Shown here: positions 22,554 through 33,309 of the stretch, piece by piece
Position numbering within the stretch: the stretch's first letter is position 1
How the letters are laid out: every line of letters begins with the position of its first letter
Source: Plantago ovata
Taxonomy: Eukaryota > Streptophyta > Magnoliopsida > Lamiales > Plantaginaceae
DNA: 64,000 nt
Direction: 5' to 3'
Assembly: GCA_028274465.1 (NCBI GenBank)
Contig: CM051456.1
Coordinates: 78,354,753 to 78,418,752, forward strand
Position numbers and translations under genes: made by a program
The notes under the pieces: model-generated
What the model was told of the DNA's origin: nothing
Database searches by the model: none
The model's input: only the letters and a program-made list of their open reading frames with translations

Positions 22554-25500
22554 TCACAACAAATATTTGTCTGGAGGTGGTGCCACAAACTCAGTTGTTT
22601 TGGGTTTCTTCCCTTTCCTTTCAAATTTGTTCTTGAATCTTTCTTTCTTCCTCCCCTTCGTGCTTGCAATCTGTGGGTCTAGAACAATAGGTGGTTCTGT
22701 AGTAGTTGATGCAGCACTAGTCGATGCAGGTTTAGTGTTGGGGCTGTCGGGTGCTTGTTCTTGTGGTCTTTCCGGGAACTTTGTTGTATAATACTTAGTA
22801 TGGCCTCCATGTCGCGTTTGTATCCATCTTCCAAAATCTTCCTTGCTACCTGGTTCCCTCCTGACTTCAAGGTCATTTCTGTGTACCTCTTGTTCATTTT
22901 TTGTCTCCAAGCAATACATTCCTGCAGCATTTTTAAGAACATGGACATATTTTTTAAAAACATAGACAATATTTCCAGAAACATGGACTTATGCAGAAAA
23001 TAGAGTTTTACCTTTGCATTAACATTTGTGCTTTTTGTACGGAGTACTCGGTCCCAGACTTTCTCTTTCAATGTTTTTGTCCAACGTTGGAGGATGTACT
23101 CATCAGGAATCCGTTTAATATCATGCTTATCATCCAAGATACGGAGGCAGTGCTTGCAAAGCCATCCAACCTCTTCAAAGTGCCTACATCCACAACTGAT
23201 TTCAATGCGGCATGTTGGGTGCTTTATGAACATTACAGTTGCAACATCGTCTAAATCGTCTTCTTTAATTACATCATACAACTTTTTGTCACCCAAGTCC
23301 ATAGATAATGTTGCATTTGTTTCAAATGATCTACTGAACTCCTTTTGAAAGTACTTGAAAATTTTCAGTGTATACACCTGAAGATATAAATTAAGAACAT
23401 CAATTAAATATACGCATAAATATATACTACCCATGTTTATGTAAAAACTACCCATGTTTCTGGAAATACTACCCATGTTTCTAAAAATATAAACATATTA
23501 TTACCCAGTTGCAGTATATTGAAAATTATTTACCTCTGCAGCATGTTTCACTAAGCCGGAACGCACATATATTTTTGGTGACTGATAGGAGTTCTTGAAT
23601 TCTTTGAGCGATTCGTTTGTTCGCCAACGGGTTATCATGGCATCAAACAATCTGAAGAATTGCGCCAGAGATGTGTTTTTGTTGGACTTGAATGAAATTG
23701 AGTTGTTTGTACTCTCACTTCGTTGCGAAGATAGGATGCCGGCTGAGAAGAATGTCTTGCTTAGTGCAGGGGGCCACTTTTCCTTGAATTTGTATAATCT
23801 TTTGAACCATTTCTCATCTTTAAGATCATATATATCAACCATTCCAGCCCAATATTCTTCAAATTCTTCCTCATTGGAGAATCCATATAAGCACAAAGTG
23901 AAAGCATCATTGAAAGTGCTATCATGCCTTAGCCTTGCAACATTAGTTATGACATTTTGGTAGAGATGCCACAAACACAGTCTGTGTCTTGTTTCATCAC
24001 CAAACACCTACTTAGTTGAGAAATGACATATATTTCTTAGAACATGGAAAGTATTATTGTGAACATGGAATTTTAGAACATGTAATATATCATAACTACA
24101 ACATGGTCAATCTTACTTAGAACATTGGAAATATTACAGACAACATAAATATCTGCAGAATAGCTTTGAATATAGCTTTATCTTGATCAGTGAATATTGT
24201 AACTGGCTTCTTATTCCCCATTGACTTCAAGAACTCTTCCATAAGCCAGATAAATGATTCGGCACTCTCATTTGCAATGAAAGCGCATGCGAACATAACA
24301 TTGTTCCAATGGTTATTTACGCCGACAAAAGGCGCACAAATTAAGCCATATTTGTTTGTTCTGAAGGTAGTGTCGAATATCATTATATCGCCATAAAGTT
24401 CATAATCATCCTTCAGAGATCAATTTTCAATGGATTAGACAAAGATTATATGAATAGCATGGCATATCAAGCAGATTTCCAGTGAATATTGAATAAAACA
24501 TAGAAAATATTACTTGGAACATAGATAATATTGCATAAAACATATAGATTACATGCATCATAGAGTCTCTCCAGTATAGGCCGCATAATCTGCCTTTTTC
24601 ATCCAACTTTTGGGTGTAATAAAATTGGGGATCCTCTTCTTGTCTTTGCTTTAGCATATCCAGCACATTCTGAGCATCTGCACCACCCATTTTCTTTGTT
24701 CTATATCGTGTTATGTAGTTGATATGGTCTCGTTTGATGTTTTCAACGTTCTCTTGTCCACCAGCGACCTCTACCATATAGTTGAATGCATCTGTAGGTC
24801 TCAGCATAGCTCTTTCCATTATCTCCAACATCTCTGCCTTCTCATCTGTAAGTCAATATACATATGGATTAAGAACATGACATATTAAGAACAGAACATA
24901 GGCATTATATTCAAAAAAATTGAAAGTTCTTTTTTGACCTGAAATTTTCCGTTCAGATCTGTGATAGTGGCTCCATTGGGGTCTTGTCAGGTTATGGGTA
25001 TGATCAGTTATATGTGTGTCAACCACATACTTACTGATGTCATACAAGTACTTGATCCTCATTTGTGCTTTGCAATCTTTCTTGATAATAGTATTTTGCC
25101 TTCGCCTTTTTTTTATCTTTTCACCTTCTTCATTCACTGCAGGGGATGGTGTGAGCATTGGGCTTTTTTGAATTTTTGGAAGTCCAGCACAACTACACAG
25201 AAAGTACTTTTCTCGAATTTCGCCATCTTTTCCACGACGAGATGTTGCCTTCTTGAAAGAGAACCCTACGCTTTTAGCATGTCTTTTGTACAAGTCATGT
25301 AACTCATCAAAAGTTCCTGTGATGCCTTTCAAACTTCCACGGACGACAAAATCGTCACTAAGATTACTTGCATCTGTATGTTGGTGAACATAGCATAAAA
25401 AGTTTAGAACATGGCATGTTCTACAATGAACATAGGCAATATGGCTGAAAACATAGAGCACTAACAACATGGAAAGTATTGCATGGAACATAGCTAATAC

Positions 25501-26124
25501 TTATTGAAACATAGAATATACTGTTGCAGGTTATTTTCATCATGAATTTTATGTTATCTTATTGGTCTGAAACAGAGCATTGCATAAACATTGAGAACAT
25601 GGCATACAGATTCAGAACATGACATGTTCTACTGTGAACATAGGCAATATGGCTGAAAACATAGAGCACTAACAACATGGAAAGTATTGCATGGAACATA
25701 GCTAATACTTATTGAAACATAGAATATACTTTTGCAGGTTATTTCATCATGAATTTTATGCTATCATATTGGTCTGAAACAGAGCATTGCATAAACATTG
25801 AGAACATGGCATACAGATTCAGAACATGGCATGTTCTACTGTGAACATAGGAAATACGGCTGAAAACATAGAGCACTGAGAACATGGGAGGTATTGCATG
25901 GAACAGAGCATATGAATGTTATAGAACATAGATAAAGTTTGCCAGAACATGGAAATCGTTTAACAGCAACATAAATCAACCTATATACCTGTTTTTGAGG
26001 TCGTTGTGGTTGCAACAATGGTGGTAACATGAATTGAAGCATCAGGAACATGTTCATCATCCCGAACAACAGGTTCACTATCCCCAGCAACACGTTCTTC
26101 ACGATTTGATGCACAATCAAACAT
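22554..26124 (-). pseudogene. FAR1-related MULE transposase gene
   Basis: Probable exons: 26124-25989 (MFDCASNREERVAG), 25373-24939, 24845-24553, 24410-24153, 24007-23534, 23377-23012 and 22921-22554. Exon 2 is a FAR1 DNA-binding domain (KRHAKSVGFSFKKATSRRGK). Exon 4 starts the MULE DDE domain with FDTTFRTNKY (first Asp) and IFTDQDKAI (second Asp). Exon 5 has ETRHRLCLWHLYQN, and exon 6 a SWIM zinc finger (CGCRHFEEVGWLCKHC). The C-terminus seems to need a frame change inside the last exon: one frame stops near 22679, another runs to 22554 with STKGRKKERFKNKFERKGKK. The donor after exon 4 reads AT rather than GT. These two marks suggest mild decay. It binds element ends and catalyses cut-and-paste transposition in its family. 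Confidence 0.75.
25407..25910. repeat. About 207-bp tandem repeat in transposase intron 1
   Basis: Units begin at about 25407, 25615 and 25822 (about 2.5 copies). Each opens with the palindrome AGAACATGGCATGTTCT or a one-base variant, and contains AACATAGGCAATATGGCTG and CATAGAGCACT. The copies are highly similar, so this is a fairly recent expansion within the older AACAT repeat background. Confidence 0.75.
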
Positions 26125-26519
26125 CTAACAACAAATACAACAAATCAGGTATAAATTTAACATAATTGAATTATATATATGCCGATCTATCAGTTTTAAC
26201 CAGCTTGCGACCACAAACAATGAGAACGATGAGCGTATGGGATGAATCATGCACGTATGAGCTTTTTTAACAATGAGAACGATGAACGTGACCTGTACAG
26301 AAGCTACGTAGTCGATTGGTGGTGATTCCGCGGCGGAACGGCGCTGATTGGTGGCGGCGGCGAAACGGAGATCGTCGGCTGCAATTTCTCTCTCTAGGGC
26401 GTTTTCTCTCTCTACAGAAGAAGAATCTCGCGATGATGATGACGTCTGGTGTTAATATATGGTATATATAGGATCCATATTTTATAACCCGTTTTTTGAC
26501 CCGGTTTCTAGCTTTTTAG

Positions 26520-26630
26520 TTGGGTTGTGGTTGTTTTAGAAGGTATTAGTTGTGTTGGGGTTGATTTATAATTATGATAAATTGGTCTCTAGGGTCTCTT
26601 TATAAGTATGGTCTCTAATGAGACTCACTC
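26520..26630. repeat. Right terminal inverted repeat of the large MULE
   Basis: The reverse complement starts GAGTGAGTCTCATTAGAGACC and continues with AGAGACCCTAGAGACCAAT and AACAACCACAACCCAACT. The left end of the small MULE at 37584 shows GAGTAAGTCTCATGAGAGACC followed by the same phrases in the same order. The outside base sequence TTTATTATA (26631-26639) is the candidate target duplication, but its partner is outside the window. Confidence 0.7.
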
Positions 26631-27249
26631 TTTATTATAACACTTGTTATATAAAATATAAACACCGAGTTATCCATAAATGGTCATATATATAACAACT
26701 AATTTTTGAAAAATTTGTAGTTTTGGCTAAAGACATTATTAACTTCTATGTTAATTAATCATTTTGTCTAATAATATTGTACTTATATTTAAAGAAATTA
26801 ATTAATACATTTGTCCTATTATGACCAAGACCAACATATTTGATGCAATTTAAGTTGTAAGAATTTCATTTTTATCATTGAAGTTTAATTGAAATAACCA
26901 GATTTGTACAATTTGTCTATTTATGCGTTCGGATGTAGAAGTTTCAATAGGATCACGTATCTATTAGACATCCTTGTCAATGCTTCTCATCGAATGGTTA
27001 AATTAACAATTAAACAATATGTAGAGAATAGTCTTAGCGGATAATTCAACAAAACTTTAGTAAAATGATTATATTTTAGCAAATAATTCCACCAACAATT
27101 TCATAGATAAAAATGAAAGGAAACATTACTTTAGTATTGAAACATTTAACTGAGTAGTACTTTCAACAATAATAACATTAAACCAATATTTATAACTTCT
27201 CCCTGACACATCTGCTTATTTTTATGTTAAAACTTCAAAAAGAGCAATA
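26631..27249. other. AT-rich stretch, nothing recognised
   Basis: About 620 bp of AT-rich sequence without coding frames, terminal repeats or RNA-like structure that I could find. Confidence 0.5.
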
Positions 27250-27481
27250 CAAGAAAATATATATGTATTGGCCAATTTTCGTATTTGTGCTTGATGAGGG
27301 TGGGTGAAAATCACTCAAAGCTATTCACAAGCTACTTTTAAGTAAGAGTAACAACTTCAAGCTATCAATTCATGATTCTTTCTAATGCACCAGACTCAAG
27401 AAAATATATATGTATTGGCAAATTTTCGAATTTTGGTTTGATGGGGTGAAAATCCCTCTAAGCTAGTGACAATCTACATGA
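27250..27481. repeat. 147-bp tandem repeat, second copy interrupted
   Basis: Copy 1 is 27250-27396. Copy 2 starts at 27397 with the same CAAGAAAATATATATGTATT and runs to 27481. After the MITE and solo LTR it resumes at 29364 with AATTAAGAGTAACAACTTTA, which corresponds to AAGTAAGAGTAACAACTTCA in copy 1, and ends near 29419. The copies are diverged, so the duplication predates both insertions. Confidence 0.75.
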
Positions 27482-27483
27482 TA

Positions 27484-27725
27484 CTTCTTCCGAAAACTTT
27501 ATAATTTTACACTTTATTTTTGTTGACTTTTTTACACCCAGTTTGACCTCAAATTAATAATAACTCATTGCGAAAAAATAATTTAAAAAATTATATTATA
27601 AAAGTATACTTTTTATATTTGTATAATATAACTTTTCGTAATCAATTATGATTAATTTGAGGTCAAGTCGGACATAAAAAAGGCAACAAAAACAAAGTGT
27701 AAAATTATAAAGTTTCCGGAGGAAG
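27484..27725. mobile_element. Stowaway-like MITE (Tc1/mariner type)
   Basis: 242 bp with long inverted repeats. The left end CTTCTTCCGAAAACTTTATA matches the reverse complement of the right end (CTTCCTCCGGAAACTTTATA), and the pairing extends over about 40 bp to TTTTTGTTG. The target is TA (27482-27483), with its partner split by the solo LTR (T at 27726/29362, A at 29363). It has no coding capacity. The CTYCYTCCG start and TA target are the Stowaway signature. Confidence 0.8.
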
Positions 27726-27726
27726 T

Positions 27727-29357
27727 TGTTGGTCCCTTTAAACAACAAGAAAAGACTAGAGGGGGGGTGAATAGTCTTTTCAAACTTTCGTCGTTTAAAA
27801 CTTTCTCAGCAAGTGCTTATTACTTTTCAGTAATGAGTTTGCTGACACTTAACTTTCTCAGCAAGCGCAAGTTACTTTGCAGTAACTAGGTTTGCTGATA
27901 CTTAAAATCAGAGAGCGGAAGTCTTTGATACAATAAGTACTTTTTCAATAAATAAAGGTTTCAGCAAGTGATGTGAGTGACAGTGTACAAATAGATATGA
28001 TTTGCTGAAAACCAAATACAGTAAGTAAATCACACAAACACTTTTATAGTGGTATCTGAGAGTGGCGTAATATCTCAACTAATCCACTTTGTCCTTTCCA
28101 GGACTGAATCCACTAATGATAAGATTGAGGTTCCTTACAACACCTATCTAGAGCAATTCAAACAGAAACCAAAGCACACTTGCTTCGTCTCCAACCTAAT
28201 CTAGAGAACGCAACCTTGTTCTCCACCAAACTTGGTACTTTTAATCAGCAAAACTATGCTCGATTAAGTTCCCCCTGAATATCACGCCTGAAAGGGTGTA
28301 TTTTCAGTTAGAGAGGTTCGGGATGAGATAACTTAATTATAACTTATTCAGTTACAACAAGTAATCTAAGAAACACAACTTTGAATACTTTGCAGTAAAC
28401 AAGTTTGATTGTTTCTGGTGTCAAGACTTGTTCTTGTTCAAAAGGAAGAAAGAACACTTAACTAATTTCTTAGTAGTGTAAACTCTACTTCTTCACAAGT
28501 AGCTTTTTCAAGCTTTAAGTCTTGGAACGGATCAATGGCAGTAAGAGTATTGAAGGGTATGTGAGTTTAAGCACAAGTGAGAGTATGATCACGTTGTTGA
28601 CACACTTCAACTCTTTGCCGGATGACCTCTATTTATAGTGCAAATAAGGAGCCGTTTGAATTTCAAATCATAAGGCTTTTGTTCCTTAAAATGTCACTAT
28701 CTTTCTTTTGTACTTTCAGCAGCGTCCTTGTTTGTCTTCTAGTCTTCATGTCCTTCGCGTGCAAGCTTTGCATTTAATGCTTATTTGAATAGAATTCAAA
28801 CAGTAACATTGGAGCGCAAATGCAAGTACTTTCAGCAAGAGGTCACATATGTTCCATCAGCAAGTGGTCAGTCTCAGTTTCAGCAAGCACAACCTACTCT
28901 GTCGTTCAGATTTTCACTTATGCAATGCTGTTGCTGAAGTTTCCACTTTCTGAGCAACATGTGTCTTTGTAGATACCAGTCTTCAGAAATCTTCTAGTCT
29001 TCAGATCTTCGAATTCTTCAAGTCTTCAGATATTCGAATTCTTCAAGTCTTCAAGTCTTCAAATCTTCAAAATCTTCAAGATTCTGAGCGGTTCTAAATG
29101 TTTCAATAGTTTGTTTGTAAAAACAAAGTACATCATCAGCAAATGCTTCAATAATTTGTATTTCTTTTTAGAAAACAAGATACATCATAAGCTTTACAAC
29201 CAACCTATCTAGTACCTATTCTAAGTCTTCAGCAAACGTTCCTCTTTTACAATGTCCTTAAAATTCTAAATTCCTATGGACCTTAAGAGTACTAGTTACT
29301 GGACTTTTCTTAATTTAGCATGGTTAATTGATCATCAAAGTTACAAGTTTCCTAACA
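27727..29357 (-). mobile_element. Solo Sirevirus LTR with GAAGT target duplication
   Basis: A 1631-bp copy of the LTR seen at 19060-20709 and 53476-55076, with TG...CA ends. It is flanked by GAAGT at 27722-27726 and again at 29358-29362. No internal region is present, so it is the product of LTR-LTR recombination. It keeps the TATA-like box (28629-28637) and both terminal hairpins. It landed exactly on the right end of the Stowaway-like MITE. Confidence 0.95.
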
Positions 29358-29419
29358 GAAGTAGTAATTAAGAGTAACAACTTTAAGCTTTCAATCCATA
29401 ATACTCTCTAATGCAGCGA

Positions 29420-30493
29420 ACTCCTTGTAACTTAATAAGATATAACCATGTCGTATGGTCAAATCGGATTGTTGAGACTTTACTCGAGAGAGTTAGGTAA
29501 AATGTTTTTTGGAGTGTAAGTGTGTGTCAGGAAATATTTAGAGGAGAACGACTGCAAGAATAACTTTGTTGATCTCAGATTGGTTGTTTTTCTCTTTGGG
29601 ATTTGAACTATTTATAGAGAGCCCTTAACTCATAAGTCGGTCCAATCGTATTACGCTGGTCAATCTCTTAGATAACAACTGTGTTTGTCGTACTTGACGT
29701 TGACACAAATGGGTTTGGCCCAATAACCATAAACACTTACGTGTCTTTTTTACCGTACTTCAGATTAACACCGTTGGAGTGTATCTTTCGTACCTTGGTG
29801 ATAAACCTTAAGTAACTTGGTGATTCACGATCACTAAGATATTTGGGTCAGGTACAGGTCAAATCCACACCATTGAAGAGCCATTAACTCTCTATATACT
29901 GGCTCGACTTTTGAGTCCTCATCCGATTTAAAAAGGCCTACACGTCCGAGGAGCTGTTTAACTCTCTACATTTCATTGAACTTTAAAGTTTGTACTTGAT
30001 TCAAGCCCACACACTCGAGGGGTATCTCATCTCTCTTAAGCCGGTCCAAACAAAGCCAACTAGATTCAAGTCCACACATTTGAGGAGTATCTCAACTCTC
30101 TTAAACCTCTCCAAATAAAGCCATCTCGATTCAAGCGCACACAAGATTCACAAAGAAAATGGCATATGTTGATAAATAAATTTGACAATATTGTACATTT
30201 GAAAATTCTTTTAAAGAATAATATAAAAGAAGAAAAATAACATCTACAAAACTCAATTTTTGCATCATCTGCGTGAAGAGTGACAAAGAAATGACATAAC
30301 TGAAAAACATTTAAAAAATGAAAATAAGAAAATTACGCTAGCAAGATTCAAACTCTACATTTGACTTAAAGAGTGACACATGTACCCACCAAATTGAAAT
30401 TGAACGATTAAAACTAATGGATGGAATTTAAATACGATATTTAATCATGCATAGGCTTATATACTATACTATACTATATGTATATTATACTTA
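29420..30493. other. Non-coding stretch with a degenerate 60-75-bp repeat
   Basis: No gene recognised. Between about 29990 and 30140 the phrase GATTCAAGYCCACACAYTYGA ... GTATCTCA ... CTCTTAA recurs two to three times with about 70-bp spacing. A phrase of the same type (CGTCCGAGGAGCTGTTTAACTCT) precedes it. The rest is AT-rich, ending in a short TATACTATAC run at about 30466. Confidence 0.45.
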
Positions 30494-30523
30494 CTAGAAA
30501 TCACGTCACACGCTACGCGTGTG
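30494..30523 (-). mobile_element. Helitron 3' terminus (first, decayed Helitron)
   Basis: On the minus strand a perfect hairpin CACACGCGTAGCGTGTG (30507-30523) is followed after 9 bases by CTAG (30494-30497) and then T. This is the Helitron 3' end signature (hairpin, short spacer, CTRR, T of the AT target). Hairpin sequence and 9-base spacer match the second Helitron end at 37508-37539, so both belong to one family. The other end of this element was not located. Confidence 0.7.
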
Positions 30524-30690
30524 AAACATTCTCCTTATTATTATTATTATTTTTTTTGTTAATGTTAATTTTATAATGACATGTATATCGATAATTTAAC
30601 TATGAGTACCCAATTTTGATAAATACTTTGTACAATTTCACTTACAGTGTATCAAGCCTTAGTTGTTTATGTTAGTTTTTCGATGAATTG

Positions 30691-30745
30691 CAGACAGTGT
30701 GTTTCTAACTTTATGTAGCAGTTGATGATGAATTATTGAGCTATT
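30691..30745 (-). pseudogene. Helitron Rep fragment
   Basis: Reading minus: AQ, one stop, then FIINCYIKLETHCLQFIE. This matches AQQFIIDCYIKLETQHLDFI of the RepHel gene at about 48.84 kb. Orientation agrees with the Helitron 3' end 200 bp to the left. Only about 18 codons remain, so this is a relic of a once autonomous copy. Confidence 0.75.
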
Positions 30746-31047
30746 CTTCAGATTTGCAAGATGTTTGTCTAGTCAGTACTCATTCGCTAAACATGTACAC
30801 TATTAATTCAATTGGTTTTATTAAACATAGCCTCCCTCTAGTTAACACACATATTTATAATATAATTTTATGTTACATCAACACATTTCAGTGGCCGCAA
30901 ATTTTCAATAAAGTAAAAGTAACCCCTAATATATCAATATAGCTAAATATTTAACTTTTCTCCTTAGTTTATATGTCAAAGAAATAAATGGTACAACTAC
31001 TCTTGACGGATGGAGTTTGTACGTTCAAGCAAATATGTTTTAAGAAT

Positions 31048-31475
31048 AAAAAAATAAAAATATAAGTTGGTTCTAAGAATTACAAATTTACAATTAGGAA
31101 TGTGACATACATTATTACTCAGTATGATAATTTCAAGTAAAACTATAGCCCCCAAGAGAATGCAGATCACATGGATAGCTCCGATATAAATTGTAATTCA
31201 AATGTCATCGACTAAATTATCATGCATGATAGTTTTGAAAACCACTTCACAAATCAAGCTTAAAAAAATAAAAATATAAGTTGGTTCTAAGAATTACAAA
31301 TTTACAATTAGGAATGTGACATACATTATTACTCAGTATGATAATTTCAAGTAAAACTATAGCCCCCAAGAGAATGCAAATCACATGGATAGCTCCGATA
31401 TAAATTGTAATTCAAATGTCATCGACTAAATTATCATGCATGATAGTTTTGAAAACCACTTCACAAATCAAGCTT
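31048..31475. repeat. Near-perfect 214-bp tandem duplication
   Basis: 31048-31261 and 31262-31475 are repeats with an offset of 214 bp. I noticed one clear difference (GCAGATCAC versus GCAAATCAC). Unit contents are AT-rich and non-coding. The junction lies at an AAAAAAATAAAAATA stretch present at both starts, which suggests slippage or unequal exchange. Confidence 0.9.
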
Positions 31476-31743
31476 TAGACAACAATTATACGCCAACCTG
31501 CATACTCTAACGAACATAATGCCTAATTAGCAAAGAACAGATATCACGTTGCAAATGGGCCTTCTTATTGTTATACCATCAAAAGCAATAAACTTAAAAC
31601 AAGAGCAAATATTTTTCATGAACATGGTACAGATGAATTATTTTCAAGTACCACTTGTCCTAATGCTGAGAATTAGGACATGAATTTAAACATGTCCCCA
31701 ACGACTTGATCTGTACTACAATTTCTCCAGGCTCTAGCAGTTA

Positions 31744-32100
31744 ATAAAAGAGATCGATCCTTGCTACTATATAAGAATTACTCAAACACTCAGCTACTCT
31801 ATGAGCCAATAAATTGCCAGTACGCTTGATACAATGGAAATCCAAATGACTAAAGTGATGGCGCAAGGATATATAATATCCAGCAGGAGCAATAGAGGGT
31901 TGGGCAGGCCGGAGAGCCTTTATAACAGTGGAGCAATCTCCTTCAACAACCACATTCAACCACTGAAAACCACGAGCCATTTTCACAACTATCTTAGCTG
32001 CTGCCGCCTCAAGCAGCTAGCTTCTGAACTCAAAATATGTCTGAACAGTAAGCACCTTCCTACACTAGAACTTGACCCCCATGATCTGTAGCAACCATGT
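31744..32100 (-). pseudogene. RNase H-like domain fragment (RVT_3 type)
   Basis: The intact part reads EAAAAKIVVKMARGF, then WLNVVVEGDCSTVIKAL and FHCIKRTGNLLAHRVAECL. This is the pattern of the plant RNase H-like domain with the VEGD acidic site and a late His/Asn-rich segment. Upstream, interrupted by stops, DHGGQVLV and GAYCSD match the start of the same domain. Such domains occur in LINE-derived and stand-alone plant genes. No reverse transcriptase is next to it, so I call only a fragment of about 115 codons. Confidence 0.6.
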
Positions 32101-33305
32101 CAAGTCATCCGCCTCCCGGTTCAGATGTTATTCTCTCACACCGTGAAGTTGTTCAATGTATCAGCCTTTTCAACTGCTTAAAACATTTTCTGAGTTGTTG
32201 CTAACTATTACTACTATACTGTGGATAGCTCCACCAATAAAACCAATACTCTCTAACCATTTTCCTGATTTAGAGAACTCATACAACAAAGGAACAACTT
32301 CTTTTCTTTCTACATATTGCTTGTGTCATACGAACTTCACTACTGTACAAACTGTGTCCCATTCTCAATTATATTCTGCAAACCCAAGACAACTATCAGT
32401 TACATAATTGTAATCACTCACACCCGAAATTATTACCTAAACCATCCCTTTGGCTAATTCATCTTCATCACTCGGAAATAAATGCGTGTGAACTGATAAG
32501 AATGAACTTTAGGCTTAAACTCCATGTATGCAAAAAAATAAGGATGCATAACAAAGAAATAAAATGTACAATCAGATCTCACCCGCTGAATCCCAAGACT
32601 AATTAATAGAGCAAGAACCAAAATGGAGCACGAGTAGAATTACCTTGACACTAAGACTCAAGACTCTCAAATGGGTTAACTATACATCCATATACCCTTA
32701 AGAAGCAGCAAAAATACAAAATTGAACAGAAATCTTATATAAACGTTTCCCAGAAAAACTCATCACTTCATAAGAAGATATTTCAACCGACATACAAACC
32801 AGAGATGAGATGATGACTAAAAGATTAGAGGATTACCAGATGGGTAACTGCTTTCACTGATCTGACAAAATAAGCAATAATACAACTGTCACCATCTAAA
32901 CGAGATTAAAGAGAGTGTAACAATTCAACTCACCGAAATGTAATTGAAAGATTTAGCGAACCGTAAAATGGAGATGCAATACCATGGTCTTCCTTCCATG
33001 CACAATACCACATTTCATAGTTGACAATACAATTGGCAAAGCAAAGAAACGTAATCTATGTTACGTCTATGAGAGAGAAACGACCTTTGTACATGACAAT
33101 TTCAATGCAGTTAATCCAGATGCATATTCCATAACATTTTCAATTTCTTATTTTAATTTTCTTTAAAAATACCTTTGCACTTGGAAAGCCAGCTTTAATG
33201 ACAACCTCAAATTGTACAATACATGCAAAACTACCTCTAAACCACCAGAGTATAATCAACCGACACACTTATTATTTCTTTCAATAGCATTGCTCCCTTT
33301 TGTGT
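32101..33305. other. Non-coding stretch, nothing recognised
   Basis: AT-rich, with short frames only. I saw no domain, terminal repeat or RNA-like fold. Confidence 0.4.
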
Positions 33306-33309
33306 GATC

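Larger units (their letters stand above)
20982..26630. mobile_element. Mutator-like element with ULP1 protease and FAR1-type transposase (Kaonashi-like)
   Basis: Two genes converge: an ULP1-like cysteine protease on the plus strand (to 21983) and a FAR1/MULE transposase on the minus strand (22554-26124). The right end carries a terminal inverted repeat of at least 110 bp (about 26520-26630), ending GGTCTCTAATGAGACTCACTC, which matches the left end of the small MULE at 37584 in inverted orientation. The left terminus is missing because a retrotransposon LTR cut the ULP1 gene at 20981. MULEs of the Kaonashi (KI) group are known to pair transposase with ULP genes. Introns and the 3' spacer are filled with degenerate AACATGG/AACATAG repeats. 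Confidence 0.75.

Noticed and set aside
20982-26630. A host FAR1/FRS transcription-factor gene rather than a MULE
   Set aside because: The terminal inverted repeat shared with the small MULE, the adjacent convergent ULP1 gene and the shared repeats favour a transposon.
31744-32100. A LINE retrotransposon at the RNase H-like fragment
   Set aside because: No reverse transcriptase, endonuclease or poly-A tail nearby; the domain also occurs in other plant genes.
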